Shown here in pieces: positions 11,058 through 22,628 of a stretch of 64,000 nucleotides of DNA (the first letter of the stretch is position 1; every line of letters begins with the position of its first letter). The notes under the pieces were generated by a model. The model saw only the letters and a list, made by a program, of their open reading frames with translations. It was not told where the DNA came from and did not search any database. Made by a program: the position numbers and the translations under genes. Where the stretch lies: NCBI RefSeq assembly GCF_040954645.1, contig NC_092808.1, positions 81,533,389 to 81,597,388 of the forward strand, given 5' to 3'. This DNA is from Diabrotica undecimpunctata. Its lineage: Eukaryota; Arthropoda; Insecta; Coleoptera; Chrysomelidae.

Positions 11058-12704
11058 TACTACAAGAAGTAAAGAAAAAGGCCAGAGAAATATCGGAAAG
11101 GGAAAAGGAAAATGAGCTTTTAAGGTCGGTCAATGTACTGACGGAACAGATCAAATCTCTAAAAGAAGAAAGCCGTATCCGCGAGGAAAAGGCGAATAAA
11201 CAAATCCAAGACCTTCTCGCTCAGATGACTGAGCTGAGAAACGAAAATAAGGAAAAGGACAAGGAGATACAAAAACTTGTACAACATATAATGGCATTAA
11301 CAGCAGCCAAGGAGAAAGAAGAGTCAATAATGGAGATCGACCCGTGGAAAGCCTCCCTCGATAACGACGTTGTAAAGCTAGTAGGAATCGATTCACCTTC
11401 CCCCACAAAGCCATCCGGTAGCAAGGGCAAGCCTAAAGAGCCGAAAAGAATCATAACAACCAAACAACCTGCAGGTTGGACACAAGTCCAAAACAAAAAG
11501 GGAAAAAAGACAGGCACCACTACTGAGAAATCAGACAGTAGTGTGAAAACAAAAATAGGCGTCGCCGAAAAGCAGACGCAGATAATAAATCAGCGGAAAG
11601 AAAACGAATTTAACAAGGCTGCGAAAGAGGCTCATGAAAGAAGCCAGAAAAAGAAAACTGCCCAAAATAACTTGAGCAAAAATAGCCAAGTTGAAAAAGA
11701 AAACGACGTACCAAAAGACTCACCGCAAACAAGCGAGGAGCCTACAGTAAAAGAGCCAATAGTAAAAGAGCCGAAACCACCGGCGATAATCCTAAAAACT
11801 GTAGGAGAACACCAAAAAATCCTACAGAGAGCAGCAAACCAAAGCACAATATCAGTCAATAAGTTTGCACGATCAGGCAGATCTATTGTTATTAACACAA
11901 AAACTAGAAAAGATTACCTAGAAATGGTACACATCCTAGAAGAACACAGTCCAAAAGTAGAATTCATCGCGTATCCCATAGATAGCGATAAACTAAAAAG
12001 AGTCATTATAAAAGGGCTATCTGCTACTACTAGCATAGTAGCAATTAAAGACGAACTATACAATAAAGGAATAGAAGCAACAAGGGTGATCAATATGATC
12101 TCCAAAAAAAACTGATAAAAAAGTACTGCCACATTTCATCGTCACCCTCAAAGAGGAAGACGTTGCAAAAATTAAAAAAATATCTGATATATGCTACATG
12201 CGCATCTATGTGGAGGATGAATTCAAAATCACAAAAGACAGCCTACAGTGTTATAACTGTCAAGGGTTCTATCACAGCTCAAAGGCTTGCCATTGCGGAT
12301 CCAGATGTGTAAAATGCGGAGAAAACCACATCAGTAACGACTGTGAGAAAAGCCGGGAAACCGACCCCAAATGTGCAAACTGTGGTGAAGCGCACACAGC
12401 AAATTATAGAGGATGCTCTAAGACCCCCAAAAAGAAAACACCTGCCCCAACAAGACCGGTAGGAAGACCCATAAACAGCGCTCCAATCAACAAAGGAGTC
12501 AGCTACGCACAGGCAGCGAAAAAATCCGCTGAAACCACCACAGAAGCTCCAGCACAACCACAAGAAGTGTCGGTACAGGATGCAGCTACCCTCATCGCAA
12601 ACTTCCATACAAAGTATAATAACAAAATGATGGAAATGATGTCCATGATGGACAAAGCAACAAAAATGATGACTGCATTTGGAGAAGCCGTCCGAAAATG
12701 TTAG
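11058..12704 (+). pseudogene. LINE B ORF1: Gag with three CCHC knuckles, one frameshift
   Basis: The frame is open from just after a stop at about 11055. The first 100 residues are a charged coiled coil (many Glu/Lys; NELLRSVNVLTEQIKSLKEE). Next come a Lys/Pro-rich middle and then the conserved core RSGRSIVINTKTRKDYLEMV with FIAYPIDSDKLKRVIIKGLS. A one-base change in the A run at about 12105-12113 shifts the frame, which resumes as KKVLPHFIVTLKEEDVAKI. Zinc knuckles follow: CYNCQGFYHSSKAC, CVKCGENHISNDC and CANCGEAHTANYRGC. The native start codon is not visible upstream of Met at 11225. Gag binds element RNA. Confidence 0.85.
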
Positions 12705-14574
12705 CAAACCAAAATGAAGATCTACGCATTGGGTCATGGAATTCCGGCGAAATATTCAAAAAGATCAACCTTCTGGATGAAATAATAAACAGATTAGAGC
12801 TCGATATTGTAGCCCTTCAAGAAACCAAACTAGTGGAAAGGAAAAAAACAAAATTTCCAGGCTACGATATCTATAGAACGGATCATAGAGCATTATCAGG
12901 AGGAACAGCTATATTAGTCAAAAAGGGACTCGAACACGAGCACATCCCAACACCAGACGGACTGGTGACAATGGAAGCCACAATTATTCGACTTAAGGCC
13001 AACAACGAAACACTAAAAATAGTGTCAGCTTACGTCAGACCACATGATCCGATATTTAACGAAGATTTGAGCCTAATACTGAACTCAGAAGAGCCAACTA
13101 TAATTATTGGAGACCTAAATGCTAGATCTCCCAATTGGTTTGACAGGACGACCAACCGAAACGGAAGATATCTCTGCAACCATCTCGAGAACAGACCGAA
13201 CACACATGTCATCGGACCAACAGAACCGACATGTTTCCACGGAGAACTCCCTACGTATTTCGACATTGCAATCCTACACAACGTGGGTCAACAATACGAG
13301 ATACACTCTCTAAATGAAGGCGATTCGACACATAACCTAATCGTCCTGACCCTGGGCGCATTAGAATTGAACTATTTGCAGCCCCACAACAGAAAGAAGA
13401 CAAGTTGGCCAAACTTCAGAAGAATTGTGAGCGAGAACAACAGAAAGAGTCATACTAAGAAGACTCAATGAAGAATCACAAATGCTAGGAACCATACCAG
13501 AGGCTCAATTCGGGTTCAGAAGCGAACACTCCTGTGAATTACAGGTACTACGACTTACAGAATTTATCACCAAAGGATTTAATGAAAAAATGTACACAGC
13601 TACAGCTTTTCTGGACGTCAGCAAAGCCTTCGACAGAGTCTGGCACCATGGACTCATCTATAAAATGAATGAATTTGGTTACAGTGAGGCGATGACATGC
13701 CTTCTTGCGTCATATCTTGCCAACAGAAGGTTCAGAGTTCGAATAGCCAACCCTATCCGAAGTCGGGACCCTGGAGGCGGGTGTGTCTCAGGGAGCGGTG
13801 CTGTCGCCTTACCTGTACACCATCTATACGGCCGACACGCCAAAAGAGCCAGGCTCTCTGTTGAGTCTTTACGCTAACGACACAGCAATAGCTGTTAGCT
13901 GGAGAAACCCGGATCATGCAGCTAATCATCTGCAAAGAGCACTAAACAGATTCCAAAGATGGTGCATAAAATGGAAAATAGCCCTAAATCCAGACAAAAC
14001 ACAGGCTGTAATGTTTAGTCACAGAAGAAGTGTACCAAATCGCGAAATTACAATCGAAAACACCCCAGTAGACTGGACCAACCAGGCTAAATACCTAGGG
14101 GTACATCTAGACAAGAAACTAACGTTCACTAAGCACATCAATCAGCAAGTACACAAAGCCAAAGTGTTGAAAAGTCAGCTCTCAACACTTATAGGAAGGA
14201 AAAGTAAACTACGATTTAAAACCAAAATCAGGGTTGCGAATAGTATTATCCTGCCAGTCCTAACATATGCATCCGCAGCGTGGGGACACATCTGTAAAAC
14301 AAACAGGAAAAAGATACAGACCACTCAGAATTAAATAGTCAGAGATGCCCTTAAGATACCAAGGTACGTACCCTTGAGATATGTATATAGAGACTCAGGA
14401 CAAACAAGAATCCTACGCACGCTAGACGAGAGAGCATATGAAATTTTCAACGGACTAAGAAACCACCCAAGCAGAATGTTAAGAGAGCTGACTAACTACA
14501 ATGAAAACATAAGGACGGTACACAGAAGACCAAAACAACAGATAGCTCGATATAGGGAGAACCCGAACGAATAA
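12698..14574 (+). pseudogene. LINE B ORF2: endonuclease and RT with internal deletion
   Basis: ATG at 12698 overlaps the ORF1 stop (aaATGTtag), a common arrangement in Jockey-type LINEs. The endonuclease (12698-13440) has LRIGSWNSGEI, IVALQETKL, SGGTAILVKKG, TIIIGDLNARSPNW and GDSTHNLIVLT. In this last motif the usual Asp of SDH is Thr. At about 13445 it jumps to RVILRRLNEESQM and EAQFGFRSEHSCELQVL, so roughly 200 residues around RT motifs 0-1 are missing. RT continues with TAFLDVSKAFDRVWH, a frameshift near 13780, VSQGAVLSPYLYTIY, and SLYANDTAIA, where the YADD box reads YAND. A stop at about 14332 precedes the last 80 residues. Confidence 0.85.
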
Positions 14575-14944
14575 ATAAAGAATGAGATGGTTGCAAGCAG
14601 AACAAACAAAGAAATGCAGTCAATCAGAAAACACACCAAAAAAACTCTGGCGAGAGGGTACGCTTTTCTTTTTAGGTTTTTAGGTAATTATAAGTCCAAT
14701 ATACACCGGGGTGTGTGAGAGCATTATACACTTGGGAATGCACACCCCAATACACGCACACAAATAGGATTAAGGAAAAAAGGAAAGAATTGTTGCCCAG
14801 GCATTTTATAGTCCCGAAGCCACAAGGAAGTCCACAAAAAAAAAATTAAAAAAAAGTGTTTTCTGATTAAATACCGTAAATTCATATTGATATATTCATA
14901 CTTTTCATTAAACCATTTAACGTAAATTTACCTTATATAGCAAA

Positions 14945-15195
14945 TATAGAAGGGGCCCGTCAGGCCTTCTATATACCGCTCCGCGGACTAGGCCCTTAAG
15001 GCAGATCGAAAGAAAGATCTACTTGCGAAATCCGAGCACTGAGGTCATGTGCGGCATACATGGGCTTGGTGGCCGGACCCCTCTCGGGTGCTCAGCAGGC
15101 GAGGAGAACAAAATTTATTTTGCCACCCTGTTTCCAGGGTGGAACAGTAGGCGGTACTGTACACTGGAGCGGAGCTTTATACTATGTGTTCTGTA
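14945..15195 (+). repeat. GC-rich repeat, copy 1
   Basis: Shares cccttaaggcagatc, gaggtcatgtgcg, ggtgctcagcaggcgag and aacaaaatttattttgcca, in order, with 40683-40835. It contains small hairpins (agaaggggcccgtcaggccttct and accctgtttccagggt). In the second copy the block lies just upstream of a Jockey-type RT fragment, so it may be the 5' untranslated or promoter region of a LINE. Here it follows LINE B instead. Markedly higher GC than its surroundings. Confidence 0.6.
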
Positions 15196-15804
15196 TTTTT
15201 AAAATTTAAATAATCTATTTAAAATTGGATAAAGTAATTTTATTTTTTATTTATTTGTTCTATTAAATATAAATTCAACAAATTATTATGTTTGCTTCTA
15301 ACGGCACCTGTTTACAAATTAACAAAGCATACGTCGTTTACTTCAAATATCATTTGATAATAAAGTTAATTAGTATATAAACTAAGTAATATCCCCAAAA
15401 CTAATAATGGTATTTATATGAAAATATTTTAAAACGAAAATTATTATAAAAATTTAAACAGATGATTTAATGTTGTTATTAATCGGATGAAATTTAGGAC
15501 TTTTATTTAATTTTGACAATCGTTATGAATTGAATCTTTTTGTGAGAGATAGTCTTTTAACTTTCTACTTCTCATTTATTGTCTATATTTTATTAGTTAT
15601 TTTTCAAGCATTTTTTAAATTTAAACTAGAAACGAATTGATTCAGAGTAGTAAACCGATGTCAAGAACCGCTTTTCTATAAAGCTACCCGTGACCCGCCA
15701 TCTTATGGTGCTAGTTGCGTGACACACGCCTCAGCATTTTACTGTAGAGAAAAAAAAGTAATACAATGCCAGTATAAAAGCTTTGCTTCAAAATATTACA
15801 GAAC
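15196..15804. other. AT-rich non-coding stretch
   Basis: No ORF with recognisable motifs. A short GC-richer patch at 15660-15740 has no structure I can name. Confidence 0.4.
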
Positions 15805-17130
15805 ATTTCTGAAAAGTTAGCAAAGGTATTGACACAGGTATTTAATGCAGTTCTAATCCACAATCATTTTAATAACCAATGGAAAGTTGCGGAAATTCTC
15901 ATGATACTAAGACCTGGATAATGTGCAAATAAGTTAACATTATATAGGTATATAAATGTTTTACCAATAATTTCTAAAGTATTTGAAAAACTTCGCATAA
16001 AACTATAGGAGCCGATCCTCTTAGAGTAAAACTTTATCACACATAGAACAAGTTCATCGCTTTGTAAGACAGAAAAATAATAATTTGGGAACAAAAGGTA
16101 CTGTAGTGCAGCCTTTTTGGACATTGGTGCTTTCGACAAGGTGTGGTACACCGAATTTTTATATAAACCCAATAAAAATCTTCCCTGTCATTATTACCTT
16201 ACGTATATGACGGTTGTTCTGTAGTTAAAAAGCATGAAACCCGGTCAGAGCTATTCAAAGTTAGGTCTGGTGTGTTCTAAGGCAGCGTTATTGGTGCAGC
16301 ATTATTGGCCCTTTACGGCTATTCTGGCGTCACATATAAACCAACAAAGAGCATATTAACACTTGCAAATGGATCTGAAAAAAAATCAAAAATGGCTTCA
16401 AACATAGAAAATCAAAGCAAATGAAGCAAAATCGTGCCATGTGACATTCACAATGTGACGGGAAACTTATTCTTTAATTTATTTAAATGATAGTCAGCTG
16501 ACACAAGCAGACTCCACAAAATATCTACGTATACATTTTGATAGAAGGCTGACTTGGCGGAAACACATCTTCACTAAAAGGAAACAACTTAAACTCAATC
16601 TACCAAAACTCTACTGGATGATTGGCAGAAAATTGCAACTATCAAAAGAAAATAAAATACTCTTCTGTCTATAAATCTATAATAAAACCCTACAATACAA
16701 TTATGGGGTACAGCCAGTAATTTTAACTTGGAAATTCTTCACAGATTTTAAAATAAAGTTTTACGAATGATAGTAATTGCTTACCGGTACTTGTACAATT
16801 AAGGGATAGGTTAGGTACTAGTACAATTAAGGGATCTAGTACTTCCTACTATCAAAGAAGAAATCTTCAACTTCAGCAGATAATACCAATAGATTGTGCA
16901 TCTTAACGAGCTCGCGAGTGAGCTGTTTGACGTTATTAATGAAGTGCGGTAAAAACAAACACACTTGATTACTAGATTTTAAGATCAGACTGAAATAGGT
17001 ATTAAGTGATCTTAAGTAAAACTTCATTGGAGGTTCTCCCTACACAACCATTATGTAATAGACATACATGTAACTTATTGTTCCAATGGAAAGAACATAT
17101 TGTTAAAAGCAATGGGATTAAATAAAAAAA
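15805..17130 (+). pseudogene. LINE C: heavily decayed Jockey-type RT
   Basis: Across many frameshifts the plus strand reads NNQWKVAEILMI, YINVLPIISKVFEKLRIKL (RT motifs 0-1), then a FLDI..FDKVWY-like box near 16118-16150, GSVIGAALLALYGY, TLANGSEKK where the YADD region should be, and AGRKLQL-like and IIKTYNTIMG-like thumb remnants. It ends with VLPTIKEEIFNFSR, VHLNELASELFDV, the C-terminal pattern of Jockey-type ORF2. No endonuclease is seen. 5'-truncated and old. Confidence 0.65.
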
Positions 17131-17511
17131 CTTGGCAAACTTATATCCAAATGTAGTAGATCAAAGTTATTCGAAAACAATTTTTATTTAAACGAGACTG
17201 TTACTTGTTACGAATAATGACACGAACTACAACTATCGAGTAACTGTTATCGAATATTTTGATATTTATTTTGATATCCCTTTATTTCATAGTTTAAGTA
17301 TGTACATACTAGTGGTTAATAAATCTATTAGCATATTAGAAATAATACATATTTTAAACAACTCTTATGGTTATTATCACTCATATTACACGAGTTCATA
17401 AAATTAGGGCATTTATTCCTGTAATAACCGACTTTTCTGTATGTTACACTTGATCTGCAGCATGCCATTAATTTATCACATTTAACATCCTACTAGTGTT
17501 TGCTTAATTTT
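17131..17511. other. AT-rich non-coding stretch
   Basis: Nothing recognisable on either strand. Confidence 0.4.
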
Positions 17512-17903
17512 TTTTGACGTGACAACGTCTTAAATTAAGTTGTGGCTCGGAGTCACTCATGAAAAAGTGTAACGCCCGCTCACGTCTGTTACGATGAGTC
17601 ACCGAACGAGAGAGAGGCCCGCCGGACCGGCGAATGCCTTGCGTCTCTCTCCCACTCAAACATGATCGGTCCGCTGGTGCGATGCTATTTCTCCTATCAT
17701 CGTCCTATCCTCAACAAAATCACTCAAATAGAAATTAGTTAAGTTTAAGTTTACATGTACAATGTTTTAGTAAACAAAATATATTTCTATAGTTAAAATT
17801 TGTGCAATTCTTATTTTCATTCAATTCCTTGTTCCTATTGTGCAATTTAATAATATTCATATCAATAAATATTCTACCGAGAAAAAGACGTTGTCACGTA
17901 AAA
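17512..17903. mobile_element. MITE-like element with 15-bp terminal inverted repeats
   Basis: acgtgacaacgtctt at 17518-17532 is matched exactly by its reverse complement at 17885-17899, flanked by T-rich and A-rich ends. The interior is GC-rich at 17550-17690 (cgcccgctcacgtctgttac, aggcccgccggaccggcgaa) with opposing gagagagagg/cgtctctctccc arms, then AT-rich to the right end. No ORF. This is the layout of a non-autonomous DNA transposon of about 390 bp. I cannot assign its superfamily, and the target-site duplication is unclear within T/A runs. Confidence 0.65.
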
Positions 17904-19109
17904 TCTTCGCCCATAAAACCCACTTTACAGGCAACCGATTTTTTCGCGTTTTCTGCCAGCTCGACTTTCTGACAAACGAACTTCTATCACTACCATTACT
18001 ACCAGCAGTGATATGCTCTACAATTATTAGCATAATTTTTACTCGTTTTATGACGTCACTATCTGCGACTACTTACATTCCCCGCTCTATTCTTATTTAT
18101 CATATAAGTTATAGTTCTTTATAATCATCCAATTCAAAAAATATATAGAATAATACAGGTTGCTTTATTGAATTAAAAAGTACCTATATCGAAAGTACCC
18201 TGACTTACCCTATATATTTAAATTTCGATTTGTAGAAGATACAGTTATAAGTTAACTTGTCAATTCACCCTTTACATTTTTTTAATATAACGAGAACAAC
18301 CATAATATGCCATAAGAAATCTTTTCAATTAGTGCTCCAATTTATTTTACACGTATTTCTAAGTATTCACTTCTTATCAGGAACACTATACACACTATAT
18401 ATATATATAGCTGATAGAATGACATATGTAGTATGCCTGAGAACGCTAGTGGTGACGTCTACATAAAGCAACAAAAAGTCAAGAGAATTATCTTCGATGG
18501 TTCATAAGGTGTGCTGCAAATCAAAGCTTTCTGCAAGCTAATAAACGATGTTAGGAATAACTTTTATTGAAAAACTGTTATTTTATGCATTTCCGTTAAA
18601 CTAACCATTTTTCAGAATTGAATTGAACGAACTTTGTACTTAAATTAAAATACTGACAACTTAAATAAAACAATTTAATAATGCGTGTTAAAATAACGTT
18701 GCCACGGAAATTCTTTAAAGTTTTTTAATGGTTACCATCTAAAAACCACATTGCTATGGTTTTTGTTCACTTTCTCATTATCAAGACCTAAACCGGAAAT
18801 AAGATTTGAGTATATTTTAGCAAATTTCGGTACCCACATGATTTTAATTTATTTTATCTTAATTAATCTTAATAAACTTGAAAGCGACAACATTTTTCAA
18901 ACGATATATCACAAGCCTATACTTCCTATTTTAAAAATTGGGGGTTGGACCTGTCATTCTAAGGGGGTTGAAGATAGGGGTTGCATTTTCACGTTAAAGA
19001 ATGTCAAGTTATAATTTAAATTTGACGTGTTTCGGGATTTTTTATAAATATGTACAGTAACCTAAATAATGAATTTATTCCATTTGGCTTTTACACACTG
19101 TATACAAAG
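17904..19109. other. AT-rich intronic-looking stretch
   Basis: Short open frames here (17840-18124, 18257-18466, 18751-19014) carry no family motif and have the composition of random AT-rich sequence. I see no exon with plausible splice sites on the minus strand. Confidence 0.4.
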
Positions 19110-19590
19110 TACACATATGAGATCTACAACTCATAGTGAATCTCGGCCTTCTCCAGGATCAGCTTCTATTCTTCCACTTGGCTTTACAATTTTCAGTCTT
19201 TCTCCACCTGGTCCTAAAATCGTGCTCTCGCCTAACTCTCCTTAGTCCTTTCCTTCTTTGACTACATATGTGTTTCAGTTGCCCTACATCGTTCATTCTC
19301 TCTATGTGGTTTAGCCACCGCAGCCTTTTTATTTTTATGGACCGAGTAATATCAGGTTCACTGTTAAGGCAGTACAGCTAAAAAATTATATAGCGTGTGA
19401 CATAATCAGTTTTCTTGCACGTCTTTACAAATATGTCTAAATATTTTACGTTCAAAACAGCCTATACGTTCTACGTCGCTTTTTGACATCTTCCATGTTT
19501 TTGGTGCGTAGGTGAGTACGGGCTCGATAAGAGTTCTATATATCAATTTTTTCTTCCTTTATGTAATTTGTTTAAAGTTTGTTTAATCCG
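19110..19590 (-). pseudogene. LINE ORF2 C-terminal remnant
   Basis: The minus strand reads YAPKTWKMSKSDVERIGCFER, KIFRHICKDV, then after a gap SEPDITRSIKIKRLRWLNHI and ERMNDVGQLKHI. This is the post-RT region (ERKILR..., then RLRW-GH-RM) of RTE-like or related LINEs. It has several stops. The 3' tail is not evident. It lies about 120 bp from the alpha-catulin exon at 19714, in the downstream intron. Confidence 0.65.
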
Positions 19591-19713
19591 AAATTTGCTC
19601 CATTTGCCATATATACTTATCTGTTAATTTCTGAACTGCATTATTCTGAATAATTTATAATTCGGGAATGCTATACAAATTTATATAAACAAATATATAA
19701 AATAAAAGATTAC

Positions 19714-19874
19714 CTTATCTTTGGCAAACAGAAGTTGTTTTACAACTACGATGTCAGCCAAAAGTAAAACTCTAGTAATAGCACCCAGTAGACATCGTGC
19801 TGCTCTAACTAATATGGTCCTATCGGGGGAGACTTCCTCGTCATGTACTTCACAGATATGCTCGATTGCTGAAC
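19714..19874 (-). CDS. CTNNAL1-like: Alpha-catulin exon (downstream of the two found)
   Basis: Minus-strand exon of 161 nt. The acceptor is a T-run followed by tag|GT at 19875-19876, and the donor is AAG|gtaatc at 19713. Read with the two-base carry-over required by the 42230-42413 exon, it has no stop and encodes SAIEHICEVHDEEV, TILVRAARCLLGAITRVLLL and ADIVVVKQLLFAKDK. The R/K-AAR-LL---T-VLLLAD--V-KQ pattern is that of alpha-catulin, a vinculin/alpha-catenin relative that scaffolds Rho signalling and cytoskeletal or dystrophin-linked complexes (family knowledge). It ends in phase 0. No further downstream exon was found below 19714. Confidence 0.85.
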
Positions 19875-21834
19875 CTAAAAAAAAAACAAAATCTATACAT
19901 TGATATAGCCTAATGATATAAAATTAAAAACAAAATTTTGGACTAAATATTTATATATATTTCATATTTATGAAAAAGATTAATTTGAGTGTTATTTTAT
20001 TGTAATTACTACTTTTATCTTACTTTCTTAATATTAATAGTTTGGGATCCTTTTATATGGTTATTTGTTTAAGTGTTTAATTTGTAACAAATTAAAATAT
20101 ATACACATATTTAAAATATATACACAGAAATACAGACCTATAAAGTTCATTTGAAACTATGTTTTTTCGGCGATCCAGAGACAATAGTTTTTCAATTGTT
20201 CTGTATGACTCCTCTTATATTACATTGTTTTTGATGACAAAATTATATAACGGGAAAGAAAACATTAAGTAAATAATCGGCCATAAAATAGAGTCCTTAA
20301 CAAAATGTAACAGTAGGTACATGAATAGTAGCATTATATTATTGAGACGTAGATGCATTTTAGAGTAAAAGTGCTATACCTTTGTATTATTGATACTTGA
20401 TCGAACTTTAAACGAAAAATAAAACAATATTAAAAAAAATTGTGGTACTCCCAACTTAAAATTTTAGAATCCGAAAACTACCTATTCATGTGATTTACCT
20501 ATTCTCTTATGGTTTATCTTCAATCAATAATTTTGTTAAAAAAGTTAATATAAAAATTTTAATCAACGTTAATACTAATTTCTGTTAAAACAAAATAAAA
20601 TAATACAACCAAAGTAACACAGACTTGCATGTCTAAATAATTAAAAGTTAAAAATCAGAGAGTTGCGTGCCACATACGATAGACAAAATATCTTGCCAAT
20701 GGAATTATTTGGAAACTTTGCAATTTATTATACCACTTTCAAGGTATATTTGAATTTAAGGAAACCAAGCAATTTCTGGAACAATACCAGCGGAATTAGC
20801 AAGAACTTATAATTGGTCAATTAATATTGGCTTACCTCAAATAAGGGTTGCCAACCGGTTTGATTACTTTAGCCGAAAATAGTAATCATTATTAACTCGA
20901 ATTCTAGGGATCTCGTAAAGCTACGCAAATAAAAGCAAGAAAGACAGTCTGTTGGATTTAAATGATCATTGTTAAAATCCGTGTAAAATTCAAATATATT
21001 AAAAAAACATTTATTTTTCACTTTCATATTATTTGTTTATTTTATCTTGGATATGGTTACTATAAACACACTTGTTATATCCTATACATTAAGCGTGCTT
21101 TATGGCCTATAACGTCCTGTTGTACAATAAAAAGCATATGTTATAGAAAGAAGTTGTTTTTTATTTTAAACAATATTGAAAGGAGTAAATATTATAGAAC
21201 CAACATTTTTTAAACTTAACAATCTTTATAAATATTGACAGTAAAATTTTTTAATAACTGGATATAAATAAACGATATAAATCCATAACTAAATATAAAT
21301 CCAACTGACAACTACATAATATAATCAGTAAAGGTCAAAATATAAATAACTGTTATAGACTACTTCAAACAAGTAAGAACGTGAAAAATAAAATGTTGTA
21401 TGTACCACTGGTATAACCACCCTATCGGGCAACATCCATCCCTCGAGCCAGAGGCTCTGTGGTTGGATTATATTGCTCTTAGGGCGTAATCATCCGAATA
21501 GTACCCTTGGAGCATAAATAAATATTATTAACCATCATAATATAAATACTTATAGCAGACCCGCTATAATTTACAGATATATTTATTTGAATCAGATATA
21601 GTACTTAAACAAGATATTCAAACTTAAAATAAACCTGCCTTTTAAATAAAAATAACTGCATATAAGTAATAAAAACCTTACCAAAAATGTATTTTTGTTG
21701 TTAAATGTGTTTTACAAAAGATTCCTAGAAGGCTATCGGTGTACCTACAAGTGATGTGCATTATAATACCTCCTCTTAACTGCTGCAGTTTTAGTATGCG
21801 TTTAGTCTTTGAGCTACATTGACGTAAGGTTTTC
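19875..21834. other. AT-rich intron sequence
   Basis: Part of the 22,355-bp intron between the two alpha-catulin exons. No motif-bearing ORF. A somewhat GC-richer patch at 21410-21510 (gggcaacatccatccctcg, ccagaggctctgtggttgg) has no structure that I can assign to an RNA gene. Confidence 0.5.
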
Positions 21835-22560
21835 TTGCAGTATTACGTACCTCATGTCAGTGTTTACGTTTCTATAGTTAAAAGCAGTCCAGTGTATTCT
21901 TTCGCTATTAGTATGGCAGCAAGTTTTTCCAGCTGTACTAAATTTACTCGCAAAAGTGTACAACCTTCAGATGATGATTTTGATGCTATTTTAGCTCAAT
22001 GGGCTAACGAAGTACCTAGTGATTTAGAATATTTTAGTGATAGTGATATTGACAATGCAAGCGACGAATAAGGTATTGAAAATCAACACGATTTGTACTT
22101 GATCTTGAAAAAAACTTACCAGCTGTTCGATCCGAAGATTTAAGAAACGAAACATCATCTTTTTTTTTTATTTTCTTATTTATGAGGATATAATACAAGA
22201 AATATTTAAATGGACACAGAATAAATTACGTGCAGTTCGTAAAAACTATAAAATAATAAATAGACAAGAACTAAATGAAATTGATCAAATGGAACTAAAA
22301 GCCTTTTTGGAGATTCTTTGTACACATCAGCTTTCAAATCCGAAGAATTCAAAAGAATGACGACAATTCAAAGAAATGACGAAGATATAAATTCTATATT
22401 TTCTACATATGTTATTGGTAGATATGATTTCAGATCTGTTATGTCAAAAGAAAGATTTTCGATATTTCTACAATGTTTATACGTTTTGATAACTTCCTGG
22501 ATAGAGAGGACAAAAGAAATATGGATCTAACAGGTACAAACATCACATAAAAAGGCGACA
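21835..22560 (+). pseudogene. piggyBac-like transposase N-terminal remnant
   Basis: From 21913 the frame gives an acidic N-terminus (DDDFDAILAQWANEVPSDLE, then FSDSDIDNASDE). After frameshifts it reads FKWTQNKLRAVRKNY, IDQMELKAFLEILC, then STYVIGRYDFRSVMSKERFS with IFLQCLY, and NFLDREDKRNMDL. The order 'acidic tail, ELKAF-----L, MS--RF--LL--L-F-D---R' is the N-terminal half of piggyBac transposases. The DDD catalytic core and the Cys-rich C-terminus are missing. A different piggyBac remnant lies on the opposite strand at 42740-44565. Confidence 0.6.
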
Positions 22561-22628
22561 AAAAGACAAAAAATTTTAGGACTGTAGGGACAAAAGAATA
22601 GCAGAGAAAGAAAGAACAAGAACAAAAT

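Larger units (their letters stand above)
10919..14856 (+). mobile_element. LINE B, Jockey-type non-LTR retrotransposon
   Basis: A nearly complete two-ORF LINE. It has a 5' untranslated region from about 10919 rich in G/C and CGA motifs, ORF1 (Gag with zinc knuckles), ORF2 (endonuclease and RT, no RNase H), and a 3' untranslated region ending in an A-rich tail at about 14830-14856. It abuts the decayed end of LINE A. It is less decayed than LINE A, with one frameshift in ORF1 and one deletion plus one frameshift and one stop in ORF2. I saw no target-site duplication. Confidence 0.8.

Noticed and set aside
12279..12737. Minus-strand ORF of 152 residues rich in Cys/His/Phe
   Set aside because: It is the antisense shadow of the zinc-knuckle region of LINE B ORF1.
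17840..18466. Two plus-strand ORFs of 94 and 69 residues as host exons
   Set aside because: No family motif, composition of AT-rich random sequence, and the wrong strand for the host gene here.
21410..21510. GC-richer patch considered as a tRNA or small RNA gene
   Set aside because: No cloverleaf, no A/B box pair, and no hairpin series could be drawn.
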